Below, piece by piece: positions 10,986-20,919 of a stretch of 64,000 nt of DNA; the first letter of the stretch is position 1, and each line of letters opens with the position of its first letter. The position numbers were made by a program, and so were the translations under genes. A model generated the notes under the pieces. It worked only from the letters and a program-made list of their open reading frames with translations, was not told where the DNA came from and made no database searches. This DNA comes from Ovis canadensis (taxonomy: Eukaryota; Chordata; Mammalia; Artiodactyla; Bovidae). The stretch lies in assembly GCF_042477335.2 (NCBI RefSeq), contig NC_091257.1, positions 42,936,501-43,000,500 of the forward strand, in the 5' to 3' direction.

Positions 10986-12454
10986 AGACAGTATAAAATA
11001 TTTGAGACAAGGAGACTAGAAGGGATGACTAAAGTAGACAGGAACTGTTAGGCAAGAAAAAAGGGGAACTGATATGGTATATGGTCTGTCCCCTTAATTT
11101 GATCCCCAAAAATGTCCTGGAAAACAAGGTATCGGTAGGAATTGTCTGCTGGGGATTGTCTCAACCAGGGCTTCACAGGGCTGATATTTACAAACCTACC
11201 AGGATCCAAGCTCTGCTTCTCAAATTTTAGTGTCCAGAAATTCAACTTTGTTTGTGTCACCAGACTAGGATCAGGCTCTGGAGTAACTGGTCAGCCACAA
11301 TCACAACGACTGATGTCAAAACTAGCAAGCCAATTTCATAATCTCCTAACAACTGAACCACAATACCCATGTCTACCTCTCAAAGCATTTGTTTGCTTTG
11401 CACACATGTATTTGTGGTTTCCTAGAGACTGTTCTTGGAGATGCATCTGTAAGGAAGTGAGGAAGGCAGGATTTGGCACAGAGAGAAGCTGGACTGCAGA
11501 GAAGTTGCAGCTAAGATCCCCTGTGGTCCTTGGGGAGCTCTGGAGCTAGAATGACTCTTTAGAGTTGCCCCCAAGTTGAGACAATGGAGCTGGACCTTGG
11601 AATCTCCAGGCAGTCATTGGTGGTGGATGCCCCCTGGAGGCGCTCTAACTTTGGCTGAGGCAGGTCCCTGCATCCAGAGTCTGTGTCCAGTGAGGGAGGC
11701 AGCTGTGTGCCCCCAGTTCAGGGCAGGTGGGGGATGGACACCTTAGCCCTGGGTAGAATACCATAGCAACTCGCTACAAACACACTGGTTCTATAATGCA
11801 TCCTGAATTCAGAAACATTAAAGTGTGAAAAAAGAGTACCTTAAAATGGTAGATTCAATAGGCTTCTTTCTTTCTTTTTTTGATATGGAGTGGGAAGAAC
11901 CACGGTAGAGAATTGGGAATCCAGGGGCTTCGGGGACTCATCTCCATTATCTTGTCACTCAGGATTCTTCTTGCAAATCTGTGTCACTTTTTTTCCTTGA
12001 TATTCCAACTTTCTTCGCTGGATGGTTTAGCAAAGCCCACCTGGGAGGTGAGCCATGGCTGGTGCCGTGCTGGCAGCTGTTTAAATATTGGCCCTCTGGA
12101 CAAAAAGAAGTGCACACATATATTTGTGTCGTTTTTACTGATACAAAGGAGACAGGAAAATGTATAGGTGATAATGAATGCTATTATACTCTGTATTGTA
12201 AATTCCATATAGCCCATTGATTCTCACACAATGCTTTCATTGATTTTTGCAGAACTCTTGTATCCCCAGCCAACCTGCGGTTATAATTGATGAACACGTC
12301 CAGCTCTGACATGAATACTGATGGACATTTTGCCTTAAATTAATGAATAAAAAGTGAAACAACAAAGATGCATGTCAGAATGTCACTTGTTGGCCAATGA
12401 TGTGAGAGGCTTCTTCTTTCATAATTATTACTGAAAGCTGAGTCATTTTACTTA
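10986..12454. other. Unassigned intergenic stretch
   Basis: Mostly unique-looking DNA. A 135-codon open frame (11142-11549, +) and overlapping frames at 11880-12220 have no recognisable domain, splice context or codon signature that I can support, so no gene is called. Confidence 0.4.
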
Positions 12455-12714
12455 TTTTTGTCATACTGGGTCTTTGTTGCTGACTATGGCCTTTCTCTGG
12501 TTGCAGCAAGTGGGGGTCACTCTCTGTTGCGGTGCTGGGGCTTCTTATTGTGGTGGCTTCTCTTGTTATGGAGCATTGGCTTTAGGTGCTTGGGCTCAGT
12601 AGCCATGGTGCAGGGCTTTGTTGCCCCAAGGCATGTGGGATCTTCTTAGACCAGGGATCAAACCCATGTCCCCTGCATTGGCAGGTGGATTCTTATTCAA
12701 TGTACCACCAGGGA
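12455..12714 (-). mobile_element. CHR-type SINE split by a BovB insertion
   Basis: Antisense CHR body ('actgggtctttgttgctga', then the inverted B-box 'gggatcaaacccatgtcccc'). It stops in 'tgtaccaccagggag' and resumes after the BovB at 13459-13477 ('gtaccaccagggaagtcct'). Confidence 0.85.
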
Positions 12715-13458
12715 GTGAAGAAGAACTAAAGAGCCTCCTGATGAAAGTGAAAGAGGAGAGTGAATAAGTTGGCTTAAAACTTAATGTTCAGAAAACTAAG
12801 ATCATGGCATCCGGTTCCATCACTTCATGGCAAATAGATGGGGAAACAATGGAAACAGTGGCTGACTTTATTTTTAGGGGTTCCAAAATCCCTGCAGATG
12901 GTGATTGCAGCCATGAAATTAAAAGAAGCTTACTCCATGTAAGGAAAGTTATGACCAACCTAGACAGCATATTGAAAAGCAGAGGCATTACTTTGTCAAC
13001 AAAGGTCCGTCTAGTGAAGGCTATGGCTTTTCCAGTAGTCATGTATGGATGTGAAAGTTGGACTGTGAAGAAGGCTGAGCGCCAAAGAACTGATGCTTGT
13101 GAACTGTGGTGTTACAGAAGACTCTTGAGAGTCCTTTGGGCTGCAAGGAGATCCAACCAGTCCATCCTGAAGGAAATCAGTCCTGAATATTCATTGGAAG
13201 GACTGATGTTGAAGCTGAAACTCCAATACTTTGGCCACCTCATGCGAAGAGCTGACTCATTGGAAAAGACCCTGAAGCTGGGAAAGACTGAAGGCGGGAG
13301 AAGGGGATGACAGAGGATGAGATGGTTGGATGGCATCACCGACTCAATGGACATGAGTTTGAGCAGGTTCTGAGGGTTGATGATGGACAGAGAAGCCTGG
13401 CATGCTGCAGTCCACGGGGTAACAGAGTCAGACATGACTGAACTGACTGAAGAGGACT
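12715..13458 (+). mobile_element. BovB LINE 3' fragment nested in a SINE
   Basis: 5'-truncated sense BovB. Open frame 12804-13310 covers the C-terminal part of the polyprotein ([57 protein letters not shown]). It ends 'gacatgactgaactgact'. The flanking 'gtaccaccagggaag' copies (about 12702-12715 and 13459-13472) are its target duplication. Confidence 0.9.
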
Positions 13459-13477
13459 GTACCACCAGGGAAGTCCT
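13459..13477 (-). mobile_element. Terminal piece of the split CHR SINE
   Basis: The last bases of the CHR element ('accaccagggaagtcct') displaced by the BovB insertion. Confidence 0.8.
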
Positions 13478-13599
13478 AGAGGCTTCTTTTTGATTCACAT
13501 ATAGTCTTCAAATCCTGGAAGAAGAACTACACAAATCTTTGTCCTCTTTACTATGTAATGGCCATAGACATGATGCTTTAAATTTCATTTGTATCAATG

Positions 13600-13740
13600 G
13601 TTCTCACCTGGAGAGAAATTTTGCCCCTCTGGGGATGTTCAGCAATGTCCAGAGACATTTTTGGTTGTCATAACTATAGAAAGGGTGTTACCAGCATCTA
13701 TCGAATAGAGTTAGTGAAATTTCTTTTCCAAAAAAGAATT
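13600..13740 (+). mobile_element. MER-type DNA transposon remnant
   Basis: 'ggttctcacctggagagaaa', 'gcaatgtccagagacatttt' and 'tggttgtcataactatag' match a common non-autonomous DNA transposon. Family name left open. Confidence 0.5.
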
Positions 13741-14117
13741 ATCTGGCCTAAGGTTGAGAAACTGTGAACCATATTATTAACTTTTTCCCCATGACTATTT
13801 AAAGGTTAGATAAACAATAAATCAAGTCCAGATTGGTAGTATTTGCCAATTTCTGTGGTGTAAATACTCCCATTTTGGCTGATTTCCAGTTACCAACGTG
13901 AGCTCCTCAATTGTGGCATCAGGGAAAGACATGCACTGAGCTCAACATTCTATAATATTACCACCACATAGATGCAACAGTCATAATTAACTCCAAGAGC
14001 ATAAAAAATAGTAAAATGCAGTAATATAATTAGTGAATAATCAGTTCTGTGTATTTATTACTGTTGTTTATAATATAACATGTTTAATTGTTAACAAACA
14101 TTTAATTTTTAATGATA
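13741..14117. other. Unassigned intergenic stretch
   Basis: AT-rich, no gene or clear repeat recognised. Confidence 0.4.
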
Positions 14118-15205
14118 GCTATGCTTTATTGACTATGCCAAAGCCTTTGATGTGTGGATCACAATAAACTGTGGAAAATTCTGAAAGACATGGGAATACC
14201 AGACCACCTGACCTGCCTCTTGAGAAACCTGTATGCAGGTTAGGAAGCAACAATTAGAACTGGACATGAAACAACAGACTGGTTCCAAATAGGAAAAGGA
14301 ATATGTCAAGGCTGTATATTGTCACCCTGCTTATTTAACTTCTTTGCAGAGTACATCATGAGAAACACTGGGCTGGAAGAAGCACAAGCTGGAATCAAGA
14401 TTGCCGGGAGAAATATCAATAACCTCAGATATGCCGATGACATCACCCTTATGGCAGAAAGTGAAGAGGAACTAAAAAGCCTCTTGATGAAAGTGAAAGA
14501 GGAGAGTGAAAAATTTGGCTTAAAGCTCAACATTCAGAAAACGAAGATCATGGCATCCGGTCCCATCACTTCATGGGAAATAGATGGGGAAACAGTGGAA
14601 ACAGTGTCAGAGTTTATTTTTCTGGGCTCCAAAATTACTGCAGCCATGAAATTAAAAGACACTTACTCCTTGGAAGGAAAGTTATGACCAACCTAGATAG
14701 CGTATTCAAAAGCAGAGACATTACTTTATCAACAAAGGTCCATCTAGTCAAGGCTATGGTTTTTCCAGTAGTCATGTATGGATGTGAGAGTTGGACTGTG
14801 AAGAAAGCTGAGTGCCAAAGAATTGATGCTTCTAAACTGTGATGTTGGAGAAGACTCTTGAGAATCCTTTGGACTGCAAGGAGATCCAACCAGTCCATTC
14901 TAAAGGAGATCAGTCCTGGGTGTTCATTAGAAGGACTGATGCTAAAGCTGAAACTCCAATACTTTGGCCACCTCATGCGAAGAGTTGATTCATTGGAAAA
15001 GACTGTGATGCTGGGAGGGATTGAGGGCAGGAGGAGAAGGGGACGACAGAGGATGAGATGGCTGGATGGCATCACCAACTCGATGGATGTGAGTCTGAGT
15101 GAACTCCGGGAGTTGGTGACGGACAGGGAAGCCTGGAGTGCTGCGATTCATGGGGTTGCAAAGAGTCGGATATGACTGAGCGACTCAACTGAACTGATTG
15201 ATGCA
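14118..15205 (+). mobile_element. BovB LINE, reverse transcriptase to 3' end
   Basis: 5'-truncated sense copy starting in the reverse transcriptase. It contains the catalytic motif C (RYADDITLMAES in frame 14319-14687), then a frameshift near 14640 into frame 14573-14842 and stops, then the C-terminal frame 14858-15175. It ends 'gactgagcgactcaactga'. Inactive. Confidence 0.9.
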
Positions 15206-15261
15206 TAACAGCTGATTCACAAAATTTTTTTAAAAATGGAGCAATGGGCTCTTTTTTAAAA

Positions 15262-15421
15262 AGAAATATTTATTTATTTACTTGGCTGCATCGGGTCTTA
15301 GTTGCAGCTTGCAGGATTTCTAGCTGTGGCATGTGGGATCTAGTTCCCTGACCAGGGACCAAACGTGGGTCCCCTGCATTGATAGTACAGAGGCTTAGCC
15401 ACTGGACCATCAGGAAAGTCC
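15262..15421 (-). mobile_element. CHR-type SINE (short)
   Basis: Antisense copy: 'ttacttggctgcatcgggtc', inverted B-box 'gaccagggaccaaacgtggg', end 'ccatcaggaaagtccc'. Confidence 0.8.
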
Positions 15422-15827
15422 CACACAATAGCTTCTTGCAGTTCAAAATGGACTGATCTGGCTCCAACATGTCCCTGGAATGGTTTCCACCACTCTCCAA
15501 TCCCCACCTTCTCTACTTGCAAAGACTGACTCAATTCCAACATCAATTTTCCAGGGCACAGACTCTGATTGGTCTACATGAGGCCAGGTCCCAGCCCACT
15601 CTCTGTGAATACACAGAAGCAGGCCTGTGAACATGGCTGGCTCCAAAGGGAGCCGGCCCCTTCTATTTAGGAAATTTCCCAAAGCACCACTGTGAGTGGG
15701 CAGATGCCCTGGGAGGCCCCATGACGGTACTGTAGACACCGACACAGCTTCCTCCCCCGTCTTGTTTATCAGGACTTCCTGCAGACCGAGTTTCTGACTC
15801 ACCCGATGCTCCAAAATAATATATTAG
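15422..15827. other. Unassigned intergenic stretch
   Basis: A 123-codon minus-strand frame (15443-15814) is present but resembles no family I know. No gene called. Confidence 0.4.
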
Positions 15828-16012
15828 ATCAGTGATTCTCAAAGTGTGGTCCCTGGATCCACAGCAGCTGCCTCACTTGGGAATTTGTTCAAAAAGCAAA
15901 TTCTTGGGCTCCTCCACAAACCTTTTGAATGAGAAATTCTGGGGACCCACAATCTGGGTTTTTAAAAGTCCTCTGGGTTATTTTGAGGCATGCTGACAAT
16001 GGAGGGCCACTG
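15828..16012 (+). mobile_element. MER5A-like hAT miniature element
   Basis: Complete-looking copy: 'cagtgattctcaaagtgtgg', 'ggaatttgttcaaaaagc', 'aattcttgggctcctcc' and a terminal 'ggccactgtttgaga' follow the MER5A pattern closely. Confidence 0.75.
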
Positions 16013-16057
16013 TTTGAGATTTTTAAATTTAAATGTTTTAATGAACGGATTAAATTT

Positions 16058-16176
16058 TTGTTGTTGTTGTTGTGCTTTGTGGCTTCTGGGATCTTAGTTC
16101 CCTGACTAGGGATTAAACCTGGGCCCCAGCAGTAAAAGCACCAAGTCCTCATCACTGGATTGCCAGGAAACCTCCC
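16058..16176 (-). mobile_element. CHR-type SINE (short)
   Basis: Antisense copy with (GTT)n start, 'gggatcttagttccctgact' and 'tcactggattgccagg' end. Confidence 0.75.
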
Positions 16177-16555
16177 AGTATAAGATTATATAGCTTTCAA
16201 AAAAGAAATTACAGTCTATCCTTTAGGACAGCAAAAAAACAAACCTAGATCAGCCTGATTAAATCTGGTATTTCCCCATTTTCTAGAAATGGCAGATAAT
16301 CTCTTAGAAGGGGTTATTTCAATGGCAGAATAATCTATTGAGTTTTTACTATTTCTTGTTTTATTTTCTGTAAATACTTTTAATAGCCCCATATATGCTA
16401 CAAAATCATGTTTATCTTATATAATTTAACTTTTAGCTGGTAGCATCCTCACGGGTAGGACTATGTATGGTATCAATATTTGGTTTAGTCCACAGAACCT
16501 AAAGTAGTACAGAGCTCATAGGAGACATCAAAATATTTCAAAGTCTTTCCTTATT
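16177..16555. other. Unassigned intergenic stretch
   Basis: No gene or clear repeat recognised. Confidence 0.4.
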
Positions 16556-16828
16556 TCTGGTTGTCCTGGCTTTTCCTCGCTGTGCACAGTCCTCCTCTTG
16601 TGACCCCAAGCCGGGGCTATTCTCCAGCTGTGGTGTTCAGACTTCTCTTCCTGCAGAGCTCAGGCTGTAAAGTACCGGCTTCAGAAGTTTTGGCTCTTGG
16701 GATCAGTAGTCGTGGCACACGGGCTTAGTTACCCCAAGGCTTGTGGGATCTTCCTGGACCAGCGATAGAACCTGTCTCTTCTGCACTGGCAGGTGGATTC
16801 TTAACCCCTGGACCACCAGGGAAGTCCG
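16556..16828 (-). mobile_element. CHR-type SINE
   Basis: Antisense full-type copy ending 'accaccagggaagtcc', with the inverted B-box 'gcgatagaacctgtctcttc'. Confidence 0.8.
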
Positions 16829-17192
16829 AGACATCTAACTATTGACTGAATAAGTATGAAGGTTAGAAAACATTCTCTTTTTTGTTTTCTTTTACTGGCA
16901 TTATTTAAAATTTATTATACATGATTTTTAAAGTAGTAATGCTGAAATTTTATAAAGAATTTCAATAATAATGAAATAAAACAGAAAATGACTGCCTCTC
17001 AGGATTTTTCCTCCAAAATTATGGATTTGGTACAATTATAGTATAAAGAAGAATAGGTAATAATCTGATATTTGGATATGTTTCTGTTCAATCATTTTCT
17101 AGGTTTACATGCCTTTTTTTTTTTTAACCAAATGGAGACTGTATGTTATACCTCTAGTTTCATTATCTTACTTTCTAATTTTTATTTAAAAT

Positions 17193-17304
17193 TTTTTCTT
17201 GGCTGTGCAGCATTTGGGATCTTAGTTCCCCAATTAGGGATCGAACCAGCAGCCCCTGCAGTGGAAGCATGGAGTCCTAACCACTGGACCACCAGGGAAG
17301 TCCT
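17193..17304 (-). mobile_element. CHR-type SINE (short)
   Basis: Antisense copy: 'cttggctgtgcagcatttgg', 'ggatcgaaccagcagcccct', 'accaccagggaagtcct'. Confidence 0.85.
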
Positions 17305-18467
17305 CTACCTTTTTTTTAACTAAACATTATGTCATGAGGATTCTCATATCACTGAATATTTTTCTGAACATATTGTTCAGTCATATGTATGAATTATGAC
17401 TTTATTTGACCATCCCCCCAGATATGACACTTAGATTGTTTCTAATGTTTTGCTCTTTAAAAAACTACGATAGAAGGGGATGCATATTTTAAAAATGAAT
17501 ATGACTCCTTAGAATCAGGATTAACTGGTTCTCTTCAGGATTTCTTAGCTCTCCTGGTCATCTGTTTTTCCCCTCAGTATAAACTGAAAAGCTTCCTTAT
17601 CAGTTTGCTTGTTCAAGTGCTTGTCTCTCTCACTCTTCCATCTTAGGCCTTTATTAAGATTTAATGCACATATTTACATAAACATCAAGATCAATGAAAA
17701 TCGGAAATTTAAAAGGAGCCTGTTTATAGAAGCTACCGTCTTCCCTGGTATATGTGAGCTGTTCCTTCTCTGTGAACTTCCATTACTGTTACAATTACTT
17801 GTGTCAACCTTCAGGTTTTTGTGTCATCATTTATAAACCCTAAACAGGAATAGGCTAATAAATTATTATTTGCTTATTGAACTATAAGTGACTCAGGAAA
17901 CAAATCCATGTAAAAATGTGCCCATGTTTAATGATTCAAGACCATTTTTTTTTTTTTTGGTGAAAGTTTTCAAAAGCCCTAAAAATTAGCAAAGCATCTT
18001 AGCTCAGACACTGAATTAACTTTCTATGTTGATTTATTTCTGGCAAAAGTCAGATATCTTTTAAAGGAAATATAACCAACACATACACGTATACAGTAAA
18101 ACTACTTTGTAAATTGAAACAATTCTCTATCATCTTTTATTTTGCTAAACCATCTCACCCATTAATGAATTGACTGAACTGAATATCTCTTTCCTTTTTT
18201 GACTGGGGAAAAGTAGTATGTCTAATATTGTTCAGTTATAACTTAACTAGAAACTTAAACAGAGCTTCAGTGGCATAAAACCAAAAATAAATGTAAACAG
18301 TTTTTAGGGTCTTTTAAAAATTAAAATCTCTGACATAATTTCCCTCCAATTTAATTTGTCTTCTTGAGAAGCCATTAAAAATTTTTTTCAATTACATCTT
18401 TAATCATCTCACTGAAAATTTTCATTGCTGAACACATGACCAAAGAGATTATCTCAGTTTGCTGGGT
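17305..18467. other. AT-rich intergenic stretch
   Basis: No gene seen. A degraded L1-like patch is possible around 17340-17480, and a T tract lies near 17945. Confidence 0.4.
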
Positions 18468-19135
18468 AAGAGAGTTCCAGAAAAACATCTATTTCTGCTT
18501 TATTGACTATGCCAAAGCCTTTGATGTGTGGATCACAATAAACTGGAAAATTCTGAAAGACATGAGAATACCAGACCACCTGACCTGCCTCTTGAGAAAC
18601 CTATATGCAGGTCAGGAAGCAACAGTTAGAACTGGACATGAAACAACAGACTGGTTCCAAATAGGAAAAGGAGTATGTCAAGGCTGTATATTGTCACCCT
18701 GCTTATTTAACTTCTATGCAGAGTACATCATTAGAAACACTGGGCTGGAAGAAGCACAAGCTGGAATCAGGATTGCTGGGAGAAATATCAATCACCCCAG
18801 ATATGCAGATGACACCACCCTGATGGCAGAAAGTGAAGAGGAACTAAAAAGCCTCTTGATGAAAGTGAAGAAAAAGCACCGAAGAATTGATGCTTTTGAA
18901 CTGTGGTGCTGGAGAAGACTCTTGAGAGTCCCTTGGACTGCAAGGAGATCCAACCAGATCAGTCCTGGGTGTTCATTGGAAGGACTGATGCTAGAGCTGA
19001 AGCTCCAATACTTTGGCCATCTCATGCGAAGAGTTGACTCATTGGAAAAGCCTCTGATGCTGGGAGGGACTGGGGGCAGGAGGAGAAGGGGACGACAGAT
19101 GAGATGGCTGGATGGCATCACCGAACTGAACTGAA
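18468..19135 (+). mobile_element. BovB LINE with internal deletion
   Basis: Sense copy with one continuous 232-codon frame (18436-19134). Reverse transcriptase motif A ([11 protein letters not shown]) and motif C ([12 protein letters not shown]) are followed directly by the C-terminal [13 protein letters not shown] block, so roughly 300 bp between them is missing. A second deletion removes the end before 'gaactgaactgaa'. The open frame is a by-product of in-frame deletions rather than activity. Confidence 0.9.
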
Positions 19136-19207
19136 ATGTTCAATTATCGCTAAGATATACGAGCAATCTACAACTCAGGGAGGAGGGATATATTTACTTC
19201 TGAAATT

Positions 19208-20205
19208 CAGTTCAATTCAGTTCAGTTCAGTTCAGTTCAGTCGCTCAGTCGTGTCCAACTCTTTGCGACCCCACGAATTGCAGCACGCCAGGCCTCCCTG
19301 TCCATCACCATCTCCTGGAGTTCACTCAGACTCACGTCCATCAAGTCCGTGATGCCATCCAGCCAATCTCATCCTGGGTCATCCCCTACTCCTCCTGCCC
19401 CCAATCTCTCCCAGCATCAGAGTCTTTTCCAATGAGTCAACTCTTCACATGAGGTGGCCAAAGTACTGGAGTTTCAGCTTTAGCATCATTCCTTCCAAAG
19501 AAATCCCAGGGCTGATCTCCTTGAGAATGGACTGGTTGGATCTCCTTGCAGTCCAAGGGACCCTCAAGAGTCTTCTCCAACACCACAGTTCAAAAGCATC
19601 AATTCTTCGGCGCTCAGCCTTCTTCACAGTCCAACTCTCACATCCATACATGACCACAGGAAAAACCAGTGCCTTGAGCAGATGGACCTTAGTCGGCAAA
19701 GTAATGTCTCTGCTTTTGAATATGCTATCTAGGTTGGTCATAACTTTTCTTCCAAGGAGTAAGCGTCTTTTAATTTCATGGCTGCAGTCACCATCTGCAG
19801 TGATTTTGGAGCCCAAAAGAGTCTGACACTGTTTCTACTGTTTCCCCATCTATTTCCTCATCTATTTCCTATGAAGCGATGGGACCAGATGCCATGATCT
19901 TTATTTTCTGAATGTTGAGCTTTAAGCCAACTTTTTCACTCTCCTCTTTCACTTTCATCAAGAGGCTTTTTAGTTCCTCTTCACTTTCTGCCATAAGGGT
20001 GGTGTCATCTGCATATCTGAGGTTATTGATATTTCTCCCGCCAACCTTGATTCCAGCTTGTATTTCTTCCAGCCCAGCGTTTCTCATGATGTACTCTGCA
20101 TAGAAGTTAAATAAGCAGGGTGACAGTATACAGCCTTGACGTACTCCTTTTCCTATTTGAAACCAGTCTGTTGTTCCATGTCCAGTTCTAACTGTTGCTT
20201 CCGAA
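19208..20205 (-). mobile_element. BovB LINE (antisense)
   Basis: Reads from the 3' tail ('ttcagttcagttcagttcag') through frame 19445-19816 (minus) and the reverse transcriptase piece 19869-20087 (minus; [12 protein letters not shown]). It lies tail to tail with the sense copy 70 bp away and ends about 380 bp before the promoter CpG cluster. Confidence 0.9.
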
Positions 20206-20614
20206 ATTACTTAAATGAATATACTGTAATTGTCCAAGTTTCCAGGTAGTTTCACCGGCCAGCAACGAACACCTTTTACTCTATACTTATGAGTTAGTAT
20301 TATTGTTCTAGGTTTTCTCACTTGAGTACATCAATTTTGGCACGCAGGTAGCTTCAGGAACTCCAAAGTGAGATTCTCGTGTAGTCGGTAAAGATCTGAC
20401 TTCAGAAATCATAAATGAAGTGTTCCGCTATGAAGCTTTTGCACCTCAAGTAGCAGGTACAAAAAGGTATAACCTTTATCTTCTTTTAAAACTGAAGTAT
20501 AGTTGACATAGGTATATAACATTTTTTTAAAATGCAGCTTCCATTTAGAACACTCTTGTTCATATTTTCCACGTTCGTATCACCACGGAAACTTAGGCAC
20601 GCTGTCAGAGAGGG

Positions 20615-20629
20615 CCGCCAGGGGGCGCC
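20615..20629 (+). promoter_or_regulatory. CTCF-like binding motif
   Basis: 'ccgccagggggcgcc' fits the CTCF core (CCASYAGRKGGCR-like) at nearly every informative position, in forward orientation, about 225 bp before the start codon. Known biology: CTCF at promoters can insulate or anchor loops. Occupancy is inferred. Confidence 0.65.
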
Positions 20630-20697
20630 AGCCCTCGGCGACTACGTAAACAGTAGGAGCCCTGCAGCGCTCTGTCCCCTCCTCTCGCTCACCTCAG

Positions 20698-20710
20698 CTT
20701 CCGCCGGAAG
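20698..20710. promoter_or_regulatory. Inverted pair of ETS-like sites
   Basis: 'cttccgccggaag': two GGAAG cores face each other around a 3-bp GCC spacer. ETS factors such as GABPA or ELK commonly drive TATA-less housekeeping promoters. The spacing and position support a real element; binding is inferred. Confidence 0.55.
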
Positions 20711-20853
20711 CCGTCCTGTCAGTTGTTGTCCTCCGGTATTTGGGCTGGGTGTGTGTAAGTAGGTTAGCCGCGGCTGGCTGGGTGAAAAGTCTTGGTCCAG
20801 GGAGCTGGAGAAGGAGAAAGAAAGCTCGAGACAGCCTCAACCCGGACAGCAAG

Positions 20854-20919
20854 ATGGACGTTTTGAAATCGGAGATCCTCCGGAAGCGGCAGCTGGTGGA
20901 GGACAGGAACCTGTTGGTG
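20854..20919 (+). CDS. PRPF18: PRPF18 coding exon 1 (residues 1-22)
   Basis: Starts [14 protein letters not shown]. The ATG at 20854 has A at -3 and G at +4, a strong initiation context, and is the only in-frame ATG. The donor is 'gtg|gtgaga' at 20920. The frame stays open upstream to 20650 but has no ATG there, so this start is preferred. The encoded basic and acidic helix is the extreme N-terminus, where family members are conserved. Confidence 0.95.

Noticed and set aside
11142..11549. 135-codon open frame as a gene
   Set aside because: No domain, splice sites or homology that I can support; such a length is possible by chance in non-coding DNA.
18436..19134. 232-codon open frame as a functional reverse transcriptase
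   Set aside because: About 300 bp between the palm motif and the C-terminal block is missing, and there is no endonuclease half; it is a deleted BovB.
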